From Diplonema papillatum (taxonomy: Eukaryota; Euglenozoa; Diplonemea; Diplonemida; Diplonemidae), in NCBI GenBank assembly GCA_030068145.1, contig JAPJBO010000122.1, positions 124,001-188,000 on the forward strand: a stretch of DNA of 64,000 nucleotides, written 5' to 3'. The notes under the pieces are model-generated. The model was not told where the DNA came from and ran no database searches. It worked only from the letters and a program-made list of their open reading frames with translations. Both the position numbers and the translations under genes were made by a program. Below, piece by piece: positions 10,638 to 21,165 of this stretch. Position 1 is the first letter of the stretch. Every line of letters starts with the position of its first letter.

Positions 10638-10739
10638 CCTCGTGCTGACTCGTGCGGACTCATCGACAGCCTCGTCGATCGACGCGCAACCGGGGCAGGC
10701 CAGAGACCACCATCAAGTCCGGAAGCTTAAAGAAGGCGG

Positions 10740-12960
10740 GTAACCGATAGCACGCTAAGTCTATCAGAAGTCACGCGCGGCAACTGGGGCAGGCTGGAGG
10801 CCACTCAGTCAAACCTAGACGCTCAAAGAAGACGAAACAACTGATAGCAGGCCAGGAACCACTAAGTCCATCAGAGCCCCGCACGGCAACCAGGGCAGGC
10901 CACAGACCAACATGTCAACCCCGGAAGCTTAAAAGAAGGCGGGTAACCAATAGCACGCTAAGTCTATCAGAGGTCACGCGCTGCAACTGGGGCAGGCCAG
11001 AGGCCACTCAAACCCGAAAGCATAGAGAAGGCGGGAAGGCGGGTAACCGATAACACGCTAAGTTTATCAGAAGTCACGCGCGGCAACTGCAGGCCAGAGG
11101 CCACTATGTCAAACCCGGAAGCATAAGGAAGGCGGGTAACCGATAGCACGCTAAGTCTATCAGAAGTCACACGCGGCAACCGGGGCAGGCCAGAGGCCAC
11201 TATGTCACACCCGGAAGCTTAAGGAAGCTTGAAAAAAGAAGGCGGGGTAACTGATAGCAGGACAGAGACCACTAATTCTATCAGAACTCCCGCCGGGCAA
11301 CCGGGCTGACTATGTCAACCGGAAGCCGAAGAAGGCGGGTAACCGATAGCACGCCAAGGCTATCAGAGGTTACGCGCGCAACCGGGGAGGCCAAAGACCC
11401 CCATGTCAACCGGGAGCTTGAAAGAAAAAGAAGGCGGCAACTGATAGCAGGACAGAGACCACTAAGTCTATCAGGAGTCACGCAGAGCAGCCGGGGCAGG
11501 CCAGAGACCACTAAGTCAAACCCGGAAGCTCTAAAAACAAAAGAGAAGGCGGGGTAACTGATAGCAGGACAGAGACCACTAAGTCTATCAGAACTCCCGC
11601 CGGGCAGCCGGGCTGACTAAGTCAACCGGAAGCCGAAGCAGGCGGGTAACCGATAGCACGCTAAGTCTATCAGAGGTTACGCGCGCAACCGGGGAGGCCA
11701 AAGACCCCCATGTCACCCGGGAGCTTGAAAGAAAAAGAAGGCGGCAACTGATAGCAGGACAGAGACCACTAAGTCTATCAGGAGTCACGCAGAGCAACCG
11801 GGGCAGGCCAGAGACCACTAAGTCAAACCCGGAAGCTCTAAAAACAAAAGAGAAGGCGGGGTAACTGATAGCAGGACAGAGACCACTAAGTCTATCAGAA
11901 CTCACGCCGGGCAACCGGGCTGACTATGCCAACCGGAAGCCGAAGCAGGCGGGTAACCGATAGCACGCTAAGTCTATCAGTAGTTACGCGCGCAGCCGGG
12001 GGAGGTCAAAGACCACCGTGTCACCCGGAAGCTTGAAAGAAAAAGAAGGCGGCAACTGATAGCAGGACAGAGACCACTAAGTCTATCAGGAGTCACGCAG
12101 AGCAACCGGGGCAGGCCAGAGACCACTAAGTCAAACCCGGAAGCTCTAAAAACAAAAGAGAAGGCGGGGTAACTGATAGCAGGACAGAGACCACTAAGTC
12201 TATCAGAACTCACGCCGGGCAACCGGGCTGACTATGCCAACCGGAAGCCGAAGCAGGCGGGTAACCGATAGCACGCTAAGTCTATCAGTAGTTACGCGCG
12301 CAGCCGGGGGAGGTCAAAGACCACCGTGTCACCCGGAAGCTTGAAAGAAAAAGAAGGCGGCAACTGATAGCAGGACAGAGACCACTAAGTCTATCAGGAG
12401 TCACGCAGAGCAACCGGGGCAGGCCAGAGACCACTAAGTCAAACCCGGAAGCTCTAAAAACAAAAGAGAAGGCGGGGTAACTGATAGCAGGACAGAGACC
12501 ACTAAGTCTATCAGAACTCACGCCGGGCAACCGGGCTGACTATGTCAACCGGAAGCCGAAGCAGGCGGGTAACCGATAGCACGCTAAGTCTATCAGAGGT
12601 TACGCGCGCAACCGGGGAGGCCAAAGACCCCCATGTCACCCGGAAGCTTGAAAGAAAAAGAAGGCGGCAACTGATAGCAGGACAGAGACCACTAAGTCTA
12701 TCAGGAGTCACGCAGAGCAACCGGGGCAGGCCAGAGACCACTAAGTCAAACCCGGAAGCTCAAAAAAGAAGGCGGGGTATCTGATAGCAGGACAGAGACC
12801 ACTAAGTCTATCAGAAGCCACGCCGGGCAACCGGGCCGACGATGTCAGCCCGGAAGCCCAGAAAAGAAGGCGGTAACCGATAGCACCAGGTCTATCAGAA
12901 GGGGCGGGCCGGAGACCACCCATGTCAACCCGGCCGCCCGACAGCCGATAAGGGCCAGAG
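10740..12960. repeat. Higher-order tandem array (about 103-bp monomer, 308-bp HOR)
   Basis: Monomers share CGGGTAACYGATAGCA...CTAAGTCTATCAG...AACCGGGGCAGGCCAGAGACC. From 11247 the monomers are organised in threes: GGGGTAACTGATAGCAGG recurs at 11247, 11554, 11861, 12169 and 12477 (307-308 bp apart), ending near 12776. Flanking monomers (10740-11246 and 12777-12960) are less regular, as expected at array edges. Each monomer has a 6-7 bp inverted pair (CTGATAG ... CTATCAG) about 20 nt apart. Open frames across it are by-products of the periodicity. Confidence 0.9.
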
Positions 12961-13540
12961 GCGTCTATCAGCGGCCACTGCGGGAAGAGTATATTCGACC
13001 TTGGTAGTGTCGCCAGTTCCGGAAAGCGACAGAGCCCGAAACCCCGGACAAGAAAATGCGTGTCCTGTTCGGTAGTTTCGTTCTCTGCCGGCGCTTTGCA
13101 CGAAATTAGCTGGCATTAAATTCCCATTTATTGTGGTTTAGAGGTTCGGTGTTTTAGCAGGGGTTAAGTCAGGATTTTCTTTTTAGCTCTATTCCCGGTT
13201 TTCCCGGTTTTTGCCTGTCAGCGCTGCACTGCGGTTCGGACGCGTTCCCGGCCCTCATTCGCATCCCCGGGGCCACGTTTCCGGCCTGCGGCGGCATCGG
13301 CCTTCGGCCGCGCCTCCTTGCCCTACACATGTACCCGCCATTTCACCAGCGATGCTGCAACGTGGTAACACCATGCCGCTGCGCCCAAGCGTGCCCGCTC
13401 AGTTGCAAAACAGAGAACGGGAGAAGCCTACAGGTGCAACAAGTAAACTGCAAGTCAGGGGAGGAAACAGCAGAGACCCAAACAGGGAGGTAGACGATGG
13501 CTTCGGAATCTTTGTTTACGTGTAGCAATACCGCTGGTCA

Positions 13541-13744
13541 TCAGATCCACCAGCTCTTTTCACAACTCTTTCTCAGGGTCATGGCGTGTTCTTGGGCAGC
13601 TTTGAGGTCTTCGAGAGACGTATATGCAAGCTTTCTTTCCCCAGAAGTAAAGGTCTCTACGTACGAGGAAAGAACGTCATTTGGAATGCCATCCGCGGTG
13701 CAGAATAGTAGTGCACTGCAGCAGTGCAGTGTAGTAGTGAACAA
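13541..13744 (-). CDS. Possible short exon, unknown
   Basis: The minus-strand frame includes GIPNDVLSSYVETFTSGERK and LEDLKAAQEHAMTLRKSCEK, which reads like soluble helical protein. No partner exon or family is recognised. Confidence 0.2.
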   Translation of the reverse strand: MFTTTLHCCSALLFCTADGIPNDVLSSYVETFTSGERKLAYTSLEDLKAAQEHAMTLRKSCEKSWWI

Positions 13745-13854
13745 GCCGGTTCCGGGCTGGGGCGAATTCCACTTTTTTTTTTTTTTTCCAAAACCGGGTT
13801 TAGCCGAAAGCCGGTTTTGGAAACCGGAAAACCGGCCCTAACTTAAACCCTGGT

Positions 13855-14003
13855 TTTAGGGTCTCCGGTTGACCATTGAGGCTGTGAGGCGGGTAGTATG
13901 AGGGTAGTAGGTATGCTTATACACTTTAACTACGGCTAGCCATGTTTGTAAGTGTTGCGACCGACACCAAGAATAAATTCGCTTTGAAATTAGTCTTGGG
14001 CCC
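13855..14003 (+). repeat. Interspersed repeat family C
   Basis: The block GGGTCTCCGGTTGACCATTG...GTAGTATGAGGGTAGTAGGT...GTTGCGACCGACACCAAGAA is nearly repeated at 30566-30712, with partial copies at 21925-21962 and 56428-56580. Confidence 0.75.
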
Positions 14004-14085
14004 CCCACGCGCATGCATGTTGAGCATTGAGTTCTTTAAGGTGCAAGTGCCATCAAGGCAGGCGAGCACTGTTCACGGGCTAGTG

Positions 14086-16155
14086 TTACTTTATGACGTC
14101 GTCCGTCGGGAGAGTCAACGATGATGAGGATGTGGTCAAACTAGTCATTTCCAAGTCAAGTTCAATTCCCGCTCGCTTTCGCGGTGCGGACTTTCCGGGC
14201 CGGTTTGGCTGTTTCCGGGTCGACGATGGGGAAGAAGTCAGGCATTCCATTTCGTGATCGAGCCCCTGTTTGTCTCCGAGGCGGCGGCAGATCTCACACT
14301 TCCCCTTGTAGTGCGCGACGCACTTCGTCGCGTTCCTCTTGTCGACCACCGCGCCCAGAAAATGGACGGGGTCCGGGTTTGCGGCAGGTCTCTGGGGGGC
14401 GGGCCACCGGCCTGCCCTCGCGCGTCGTTCGTCGTTGTACACGGGCCCATTGTCGTAGGCTCCGTTCCCCTTCAACTGTTCCTGGACGATTCCTCCTGTA
14501 GCGGGCATCCGGTGTCGGGGTCTGGGTTCCAGGCCCGGCAGGCTGGGCAGTCCAATAAAGGACAGTGCCGTGGTCACCGCCTTTATCGATCCGGGCAGGC
14601 AGCCGCCGAGCTCTTGCTGGGCCGCCAGCTTCATGACGGCACTGATCATGCATCGCATGCCGTTCGCTTTCTCGCGAAGCGTTTTCGCCTCCTTCTTGGG
14701 CAGCCGTACGTCCAAGCCGGAATACAACTCGAAGTCGACAGCGAGCTCAACCGATGCTACGTCGCCGGTCGATGACCACTCAAGTCCCGCGAGCCAGTCC
14801 ACGAGGGCGAGGAAGGTCCGTTCGTCCCAGTACCGTAACCACGCCCAAGCCGGGGCGATCCGCTGATACGGGAAATCGTACCTTCGCACCGGATTCTGCC
14901 CGCAAAGCTCCCACGGAGTTCTCGCTTTGCGGTCCTTCCATTCTTGGTTGACGTGCCTCGCACGTTCTGCCAGGATCTCCGCCATGAGGGATTGAACCGG
15001 CCCGACCAGATCTCTCGTGCGCGTCGTAGCAATTCCGTGCTCGAGGAGGCACCTGGGCCAGTCCCTCTTTTCCGCGGCTACGATCGCCGCGTACTCTGCT
15101 TTCGCGCGGATCGGGGTGTAGGCACCGCACCGCCAGAAGATGTGCGCCTCGTCCTCGACGCTCCCGTTGCCGCAGCTCGTACATGCGGGGTCACCTCCCT
15201 GATGCATCCGCGAAGTGTGCTGCGCCGTGTTGACGCCTCCGGCGATCGCCACTCTGATGAGCCGCGCGGTCTGGGGTGGGCAGGCCCGCGATTTCCACAG
15301 CGCGTTGGTGGCGTCAAGGTCGACGTCGGCGATGCCGGCATAACTGCCGCGCCTCGCGACGAGTCTCGCCCGCAGCCGCGTCTTCAGGTCGGAGCGGATA
15401 TCGTGGTTCCGCTCTGCTGGGGACTTGCCCAATGGCAAGTACGGTTCACCGTTTCGTTTTACATCGTCGAGGGGGCCGCCTGCCCAGTCGTGACCGCACG
15501 GCTCCAGTCCGTACTTCACAGCGATTCCTACGGGTCCCAGCGCCGCCGTCACGCGGGGCCCGTACATCTCCCGTATCTTTGCTGCTTGTGGTACGAGGTG
15601 CGGGAGTCTCTGGCATGCGGTGTAGAATTGCCCCGTTATGCTGTAGGCCATCCGGGTCGCCGGATCCGTCAGATGCGCCTTCTCGAGGATTCCCAGAACT
15701 GCCTCGGGTGCTCGCTTCGGGTTCTTCGTCCCCCATACCGCCGACATGACTCCGGTCGTCAGCTTCTCAACGGATTCCTTGGTCGTTGGGGCGAAGGGTA
15801 CTCTCGCCAGCGCGGCTGGGAGGACCGCGGATTGTACTAAGAGCACTCTGCTCGGTTGCGGAATCGGGACGTGACGTAGGTTGTGGGCGGTGCTGGTGGC
15901 GGTCTCGAGCCTGGCCGTGTCGTTGTGGTCGCGCCCCTTCCGTGAGGTGCTCAGTTTGGCCCCAAGGCATTTTAGCGCTGTCGCCTGGGGAAACTTCCTC
16001 CCCGTGCTCCGGAGCTGAAGTCGCGACACGTAATCACGGACGGTCGTGAACACAAACGTCTTGTCCATGTTCAACGCCATGCCGGTGAGCCGGCAGAACT
16101 CGTCTACTACGTCGACTCCCTTCTGGAGGATGTTGAGCAGGGGTTGCCATGCAGC
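14086..16155 (-). mobile_element. 5'-truncated non-LTR retrotransposon, RT C-terminus and zinc knuckles
   Basis: One open frame runs from the truncation point at about 16155 (LLNILQKGVDVVDEFCRLTG, then MALNMDKTFVF) to a TAA at 14086, about 687 codons. The start resembles the end of a LINE reverse-transcriptase palm (LNxxKT) followed by the thumb motif CLGAKLS. A Cys-His knuckle of the type found after LINE RT domains follows (C300, C303, H313, C318 counted from MALN: CTSCGNG...HIFWRC). Near the end is another Cys-rich stretch (CEICRRLGDKQGLDHEMEC). The catalytic YADD part and everything 5' of it are missing; repeat sequence starts immediately upstream. No in-frame stop, so the insertion is fairly young. 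No RNase H domain is evident. Confidence 0.85.
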
Positions 16156-16159
16156 TCTT

Positions 16160-16290
16160 ATGTTTTAGAGTGAAAGTTCGCTTGAAACTCCGGGGTTTTA
16201 AAAGTCTTCGTCGTTATGGGAAGAGAGAGAGACGAGTTAGAGTGCAGGGACCATCTCTCCGAGGAGTATCCGGTCGCCCCACTACTATCC
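16160..16290 (+). repeat. Repeat motif TAGAGTGAAAGTTCGCTTGA plus family D
   Basis: The motif at 16162 abuts the truncated LINE and recurs near 27297, 30117, 30713 and 56394. It is followed by family D (GAGTTAGAGTGCAGGGACCA TCTCTCC), also seen at 17727-17800, 34014-34110, 46426-46482 and, diverged, at 52290 and 57762. Confidence 0.65.
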
Positions 16291-16351
16291 CGTACTACTA
16301 CGGCGGGCGCAAGTCGTTGCGCCGTGGGCGCAGAGCGAGCCGTGGCCCAGT

Positions 16352-16697
16352 CAAAAGATGATTGTTGCACCGATGGTGGCGGGAAGATATCCTTTGTGCT
16401 CTGCGCAGGTTTGCTCCGTGTTTCGTCGTTCGGCGACTTGTGTTCGTGGTTCGAGGCGTGCTTTGCGCGATACAAGCTGGACAAATCCAGCCGTCCTCCG
16501 CCAACCCTTCGACGACTCGCACAGCCACCACCTCTTTAGGCAAGCTGGCTTTCAAGCAGGTCTCGTTGCCCCTCTTTCCGCAGCGGGCGCAGAACGCGCC
16601 TTTGACGTGGACTCGGCCGCAATCCATGCAGCAGTCGACGTCCTCGTCAGCAGGCACCCATCCTTCAGGTGCGATGAGGATGGGCACCGGAGCCCAG
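16352..16697 (-). mobile_element. PHD-like zinc-finger ORF, second tandem copy
   Basis: A 346-bp tandem duplicate of the unit ending at 17045; the encoded finger is nearly identical (GWICPACI instead of GWLCPACI). It lacks the MFVDLKTF start. A further partial boundary (GCCCAGTCAAAAGATGATTG near 16346) shows the duplication points share TTTGACTGGGC. Confidence 0.45.
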
Positions 16698-17069
16698 TCA
16701 AAGATGATTGTTGCACCGATGGTGGCGGGAAGATATCCTTTGTGCTCTGCGCAGGTTTGCTCCGTGTTTCGTCGTTCGGCGACTTGTTTTAGTGGTTCGA
16801 GGCGTGCTTTGCGCGATACAAGCTGGACAAAGCCAGCCGTCCTCCGCCAAGCCTTCGACGACTCGCACAGCCACCACCTCTTTAGGCAAGCTGGCTTTCA
16901 AGCAGGTCTCGTTACCTCTCTTTCCGCAGCGGGCGCAGAACGCGCCTTTGACGTGGACTCGGCCGCAATCCATGCAGCAGTCGACGTCCTCGTCAGCAGG
17001 CACCCATCCTTCAGGTGCGATGAGGATGGGCACCGGAGCCCAGTCAAACGTCTTCAGGTCCACGAACAT
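16698..17069 (-). CDS. PHD-like zinc-finger ORF, probably LINE-derived
   Basis: ATG at 17069 gives MFVDLKTFDWAPVPILIAPE, then an acidic patch and a Cys-rich finger: C32-x2-C35, C45-x2-C48, N53-x2-C56 and W79-x-C81-x2-C84. The spacing is that of a PHD finger (C4HC3), except that the usual histidine is Asn. PHD fingers are known in CR1-like non-LTR retrotransposons; here the ORF lies upstream of, and in the same direction as, the truncated LINE at 14086-16155, so it may be a remnant of the same kind of element. The downstream part (ACIAQSTPRTTK onward) is low-quality sequence and may not be coding. Similar starts occur at 54765 and 54143. Confidence 0.4.
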   Translation of the reverse strand: MFVDLKTFDWAPVPILIAPEGWVPADEDVDCCMDCGRVHVKGAFCARCGKRGNETCLKASLPKEVVAVRVVEGLAEDGWLCPACIAQSTPRTTKTSRRTTKHGANLRRAQRISSRHHRCNNHL

Positions 17070-17409
17070 TTTAGTAAATATGTTTCGGCACGAGCGCCCA
17101 ATTTTTTGTTCGTGCGATTTGACCTGTACGCGTTCAGGTTAAATCGCTGCCAACGTTCCTTTTTAGCTGTAACAAGTATGCCCACTAAGGTGGTTACGGG
17201 TTATCGCAGTGAAGATAGAGTCCGGTACCTGGAACAGCAGCTGTTCTTCGGTGAGCCCGAAGGTGGCGCCGCCGGAGAAAAAACGCGCCTGGGCGAGTCG
17301 CGCGGAGCGACGGGTTGCAGCTTTCATCATCGCCTCTTTCGGATTCCCCACACACTAACGTTCACCGCCCACTTTCTTCTGCTTTTTTTTTGTTCGACGA
17401 GTGTTTTGG

Positions 17410-17486
17410 GGGGAGAAACTTAGTTTGATGTTTAGGCAGAACACTGCCTCTCATGCATTTGATGCTAGCACCAAGTCTTCGTCAAA
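17410..17486 (+). repeat. Interspersed repeat family E
   Basis: Close copy of 5333-5415 and 37575-37650, with GATGCTAGCACCAAG at its end. Confidence 0.65.
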
Positions 17487-17726
17487 GAAAGTGTAAGAGA
17501 GAGCAACTCCCCTCCCGAAAAACTGTACTGTTCGGGCGGCTTTATTTTGCAGACTGATGTTCTTTATGCGGCATGGTGTCGGGATTTGTATCTTTCGTGG
17601 CACAAGTAGTGCGGTCTAGTGGTCTAGCTTGGTTTGCTGTTTACCTTTCTTGTTAGCAAGCACACGAGTGCGAGGTAAGAGGGCAGCAACGCGGCCGGTC
17701 CAAAAATAAGCCCGAGGTAAGAAGTT

Positions 17727-17880
17727 CAGAGACGAGTTAGAGTGCAGGGACCATCTCTCCGGGGAGTATCCGGTCTCCTCACTTCTCATCGTGCTGCTAC
17801 GGCGGGCGTAAGTCGCTCCGGAGGCGCGCTGCAGGTTGCGGCTCTGCTACAGTGAGTGCCGGCGCCGGATTTGGCGCTGC
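17727..17880 (+). repeat. Family D plus CAGTGAGTGNCGGCRCCGGA segment
   Basis: Shares with 34014-34130 both the GAGTGCAGGGACCATCTCTC block and the downstream CTGCTACAGTGAGTG segment, so the two are copies of one longer element. Confidence 0.6.
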
Positions 17881-18811
17881 AGCGGGAGCTCTGGCCGGCG
17901 GGTAAGCTCGTCTCGCGGGGGATCGCCGCCTGTTGTAACGCGTGTCGCCCGAGTAAATGCATGACTCGGAAATGCAGACCGCGGATCTAGACCGCTTCGC
18001 CGGAAAAGCTTGTTCACGGGGAAGGAGCTGAATCCGGCGTTTGCTCGGTATTTGGGTTGCTGTGTCACGTCTGTCTTCATTTTGAGGCATTGCTTGACTC
18101 TACTGCGTTTGTAGACTCCACTGGGATCTGCCTTCCCATCGCTACCATGCCACCGCAAGGGCTTTCCCGCGTCGGGAGCTTTGTGTGTCTGGCGTGAAAA
18201 GCACCGCTAAGAAAAGGGCGACCAGAAGCAAGGTTTTACAACTATGAACAAGCCATCTGCGCGTGAGGCTAGGCCTCCGAAGCGGAGCGTGTGTGATAAA
18301 CGGCCGTGTTAAAAGAGTGTACCAGGGGGGGGGGGGGGGGGGTGCGCGCCTGTGACCTTGTCTTCGGCAAGGCTTTTTCGTTTCCCACAGAGTTTGTTTT
18401 CAGTTTTCTTGGTATCACGCACGCCTTTTTCGTCTTCTTGCTTTCCATTCTTCATGTGGTAGCACCGGCTAAACTCGGAGGATAGCTCGATTCCCCCGGA
18501 AAACCCAAAATTTTAAATCATTTTGAGGACCTAAACATACATGTCGCCTATATGTTTTTTGGGCTTTTTGTCTTATAGCCACCTGCTATAATCCCTCAAA
18601 CTCTGTACCGTACCGACCTGCTGCGGCAAAAGAAAAAGGCACGTGGGGTTTCGATGACCCACGACTGAATTAGAGGCATTCTCGGCGTTTCGTCACCCAC
18701 AACAAAATTATAGGACTTTTGCAGTACCCCACAGAGGGAGTTCGTGTGCAGAGGAGGTGCGGAAGTGCACGTACGAACACCGCAGGTAGTGGGTTGTTTC
18801 TCCTAGCTACT

Positions 18812-19017
18812 TTGTTCTTCGCTTACACCACCGTGTGTTGTTTTCTCACTCAGGACTTTGACCTGTTGTGTTTGTGTGATTTGTCGTGTAGGGGTAGACC
18901 CGCATGACCTCACGTCCGTTCAACACGTGGTTCGGCACTTGGGATCCCTTCTGTTCTTTGTCGGGCAGCATCGTCGAGCATTTCCTTTCAACCTTTCAAG
19001 CTGGCGCTTCTGTAAAA
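18812..19017 (+). repeat. Interspersed repeat family B, about 200 bp
   Basis: Starts TTCTTCGCTTACACCACCGT, then TTTCTCACTCAGGACTTTGA, CCCGCATGACC, TTGGGATCCCTTCTGTTCTT and GCAGCATCGTCGAGCATTTC. Near-identical copies: 27707-27892, 41519-41723, 45681-45892; a diverged 5' part lies at 21605-21675. No coding capacity. Confidence 0.85.
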
Positions 19018-19190
19018 AAATTGGCCACCCTCCCTTTCCTCCAAAGAGACTTGGAGCAAAGGGGGATCTCCGACAACTTTGGTGAGACCTTTTCCTCCAT
19101 CTCGCAAGTTACCAAGTATTCGGTTGATTCGTGGATGACTATTGAACGAGTTTTCCCGTCCTTCATGCGGGCTACATGAGCAACGATCCC
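19017..19190 (-). pseudogene. Possible exon fragment, unknown
   Basis: The minus frame reads IVAHVARMKDGKTRSIVIHE, TEYLVTCEMEEKVSPKLSEI and LCSKSLWRKGRVANFF before running into family B. It is protein-like over about 58 residues but has no start, end or recognised family. Confidence 0.3.
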
Positions 19191-19504
19191 GCAGCAAATT
19201 CGTGCAGGGCTCCTACGGAGGGTGGGGCTGTTCGCCCTTCCGCAAACCCAACGGGGGCACAACGCGGGGTCGCTGCTGGGCCCGCCGTGGCTAGCACGAG
19301 GACAAGGAAGTTGTCGCCACGCTCTCCATACGGGTGCTGGCAGCAGTCGATCAGAGGATGCCGGCCTACATGACCGTACACATTCCACTGCAGAAGATCA
19401 TGGACGCGGGATGTGGAGGCAGGTCTTTGGACGGGCGGTAGTAGCAGCTCCGCAAGCGCGCTTTTGCCGCGAAAGGCGGTTCCCTGCCGAGGTACACGAT
19501 GAAC

Positions 19505-19950
19505 GAGTGCGCGAAGGCGACGCGTGTGTGCAACGCTTTGTGGTGAAGCGGATCGTCATTAAGGCGACACACAAGGGTCCCGAGGCCCGCACAGTCTAGC
19601 ACAAGGGCAACAAAGTTGAGATGCGCGTTCTCGCGGTTCATCACGGAGAGAGAATCCGGTACGTCTGGAACACGTGTACTAGCACGGGTGCTGGTAGTAG
19701 TCGAACAGACGTGTTGTCCCAGAGCCTACGAGCCGCAGTGGAGGTTGAGGAGAACATTCGCGAACGCTTTGTCCAGCGCTTTGTGGTGAAGCGGATCGTC
19801 ATTAAGGCGACACACAAGGGTCCCGAGGCCCGCACAGTCTAGCACAAGGGCAACAAAGTTGAGATGCGCGTTCTCGCGGTTCATCGCGGAAAGAGAAACC
19901 GGTACGTCCGGAACACGTGTACTATGGTAGTAGTCGTGTTGTCCCAGAGC
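19505..19950 (-). pseudogene. Two decayed tandem copies of the PC-esterase 3' end
   Basis: The last coding bases of the 19951-20961 gene plus flank recur at about 19715-19900 and again, more diverged, at about 19505-19700. Each keeps the CGCTTTGTGGTGAAGCGGAT block and ends with TTCTCGCGGTTCATC. They have lost frame relative to the gene. The two pseudo-copies share ATTAAGGCGACACACAAGGG, absent from the gene, so one was copied from the other. Confidence 0.75.
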
Positions 19951-20961
19951 CTACGAGCCGCAGTGGAGGTTGAGGAGAACATTCGCGAACGCTTTGTCCA
20001 GCGCTTTGTGGTGAAGCGGATCGTCGTACAGGGGGCATAAGGAAGGGTCCGCCGCCAGGCCCGCCGCATCGAGCACCGTGAACCGCGGCGCCAGCAGCTG
20101 CAGGACGAGGGCGTTGTGGTCCGCAATCTCGCGGTTCATCGCCGCGAGCGGCCGGTGCATCCAGTAGCTCTTCTTGTACGTGTACTTCCGGAAGTGCGGC
20201 TGCGCCTCGCAGATGCGGGTGGTGGTCATCCAGACGAGATGCGCCGTGCTCGGGAAGGTTTGCTGCAGCCGCGCGTTGAGCAGCGGCACCTCGTTGTTGA
20301 CGGCGGGGCGCCAGCTCGCCTCCTTCGTGTTCTGGATGACGTTCACGCCGCTGTTGCCCACGACCAGGCTCGCGTGCTTTTGGTGCTTGAAGAACTCAGG
20401 CAATTTCGGAGACCACACGCCCTTGACATACCCCCAGTAGAACAGCGAAACGTTCCGATACCCGGGCAAGGCGATGTCCTGGCCGCAGGAGTGGTTCTTC
20501 TGGTTGTTCTCGCAGGTCTGCTTCGCTTCGAGCCGCGGGGTGATCGTCTTGTTTTTGAGGATCCCCTCCAGCGCGCTGTACAGAGCGCGGGAGTTGCTGT
20601 TGCCGTATATGACGACCAACTTCCCCTGCAAGCACTCGAACGCGGCTTCTCGGTCGAACTCACGGTACCGACACCCCGGTTCAGCCTCGGGCACCCAAGT
20701 AAGATTCCCCACCCACCGCCCTCGGGAGAACGTGCACTTCAGCGGCGAGGCCGGCTTCACCGGCTCGACTGCCTTCGGCTCAGCCAGCGCGGTAAGGGCG
20801 GGCGATGATGGGGGGTCGACAACTCCCCTGGCGCCCTGCGCCGCGGCGGGCTGCGCGGCGGCAGGGGTGCCTGGATCGTGCCCGCTGGTGCCGAGCACCG
20901 CGAACCCGACCAGACCCGCCGCCAGCCACGCTCCGAGCACAAGGCGCCCAGTCGTCGCCAT
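19951..20961 (-). CDS. Membrane-anchored PC-esterase / TBL-like acyltransferase-esterase
   Basis: Complete 336-residue ORF with ATG at 20961. Residues 5-25 form a hydrophobic signal anchor, followed by an Ala/Pro-rich stem to about 70, then a globular domain, so type II Golgi or secretory topology is expected. CTFSRGRWVGN with a later GCRYREFD resembles the Cys-containing entry to TBL/CAS1-type PC-esterase domains. GNSNSR at 120-125 stands in the place of the GDSxxR block with Ser122 as likely nucleophile, and YDDPLHHKA near the C-terminus supplies the D-x-x-H pair. Several N-glycosylation sequons (NLT, NKT, NHS, NVS) fit a lumenal domain. Such proteins add or remove acetyl groups on polysaccharides or glycoproteins; the substrate here cannot be told. 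The GDS aspartate is Asn. Duplicated 3' ends lie downstream and a copied block lies upstream at 21680. Confidence 0.75.
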   Translation of the reverse strand: MATTGRLVLGAWLAAGLVGFAVLGTSGHDPGTPAAAQPAAAQGARGVVDPPSSPALTALAEPKAVEPVKPASPLKCTFSRGRWVGNLTWVPEAEPGCRYREFDREAAFECLQGKLVVIYGNSNSRALYSALEGILKNKTITPRLEAKQTCENNQKNHSCGQDIALPGYRNVSLFYWGYVKGVWSPKLPEFFKHQKHASLVVGNSGVNVIQNTKEASWRPAVNNEVPLLNARLQQTFPSTAHLVWMTTTRICEAQPHFRKYTYKKSYWMHRPLAAMNREIADHNALVLQLLAPRFTVLDAAGLAADPSLCPLYDDPLHHKALDKAFANVLLNLHCGS

Positions 20962-21094
20962 TAGTTAGGCTAATCTTACCGTTATTTTCGGACTTTTCTT
21001 TCACCCCTCGGTTCCCCAAGGTCTCCCCCGCGGGGGAGATCTGTTTTTTAAGCGTTTTTCTTTTTTGTGTTTCCGACGATCCTTTTTTGTGTTT

Positions 21095-21124
21095 CCGGCG
21101 ATTATCTTTTTTTTTTTTTTTTTT
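21095..21124. repeat. T-rich tract upstream of the PC-esterase gene
   Basis: About 19 T interrupted only at the left, between the gene and the 26-bp minisatellite. Confidence 0.6.
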
Positions 21125-21165
21125 GGCTTCGAAGTTCGAAGGTCGGTACTTTAAAGTCTCCGGTT

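Noticed and set aside
14944-15840. 298-codon plus-strand ORF
   Set aside because: Antisense to the LINE ORF, which shows RT thumb and zinc-knuckle motifs.
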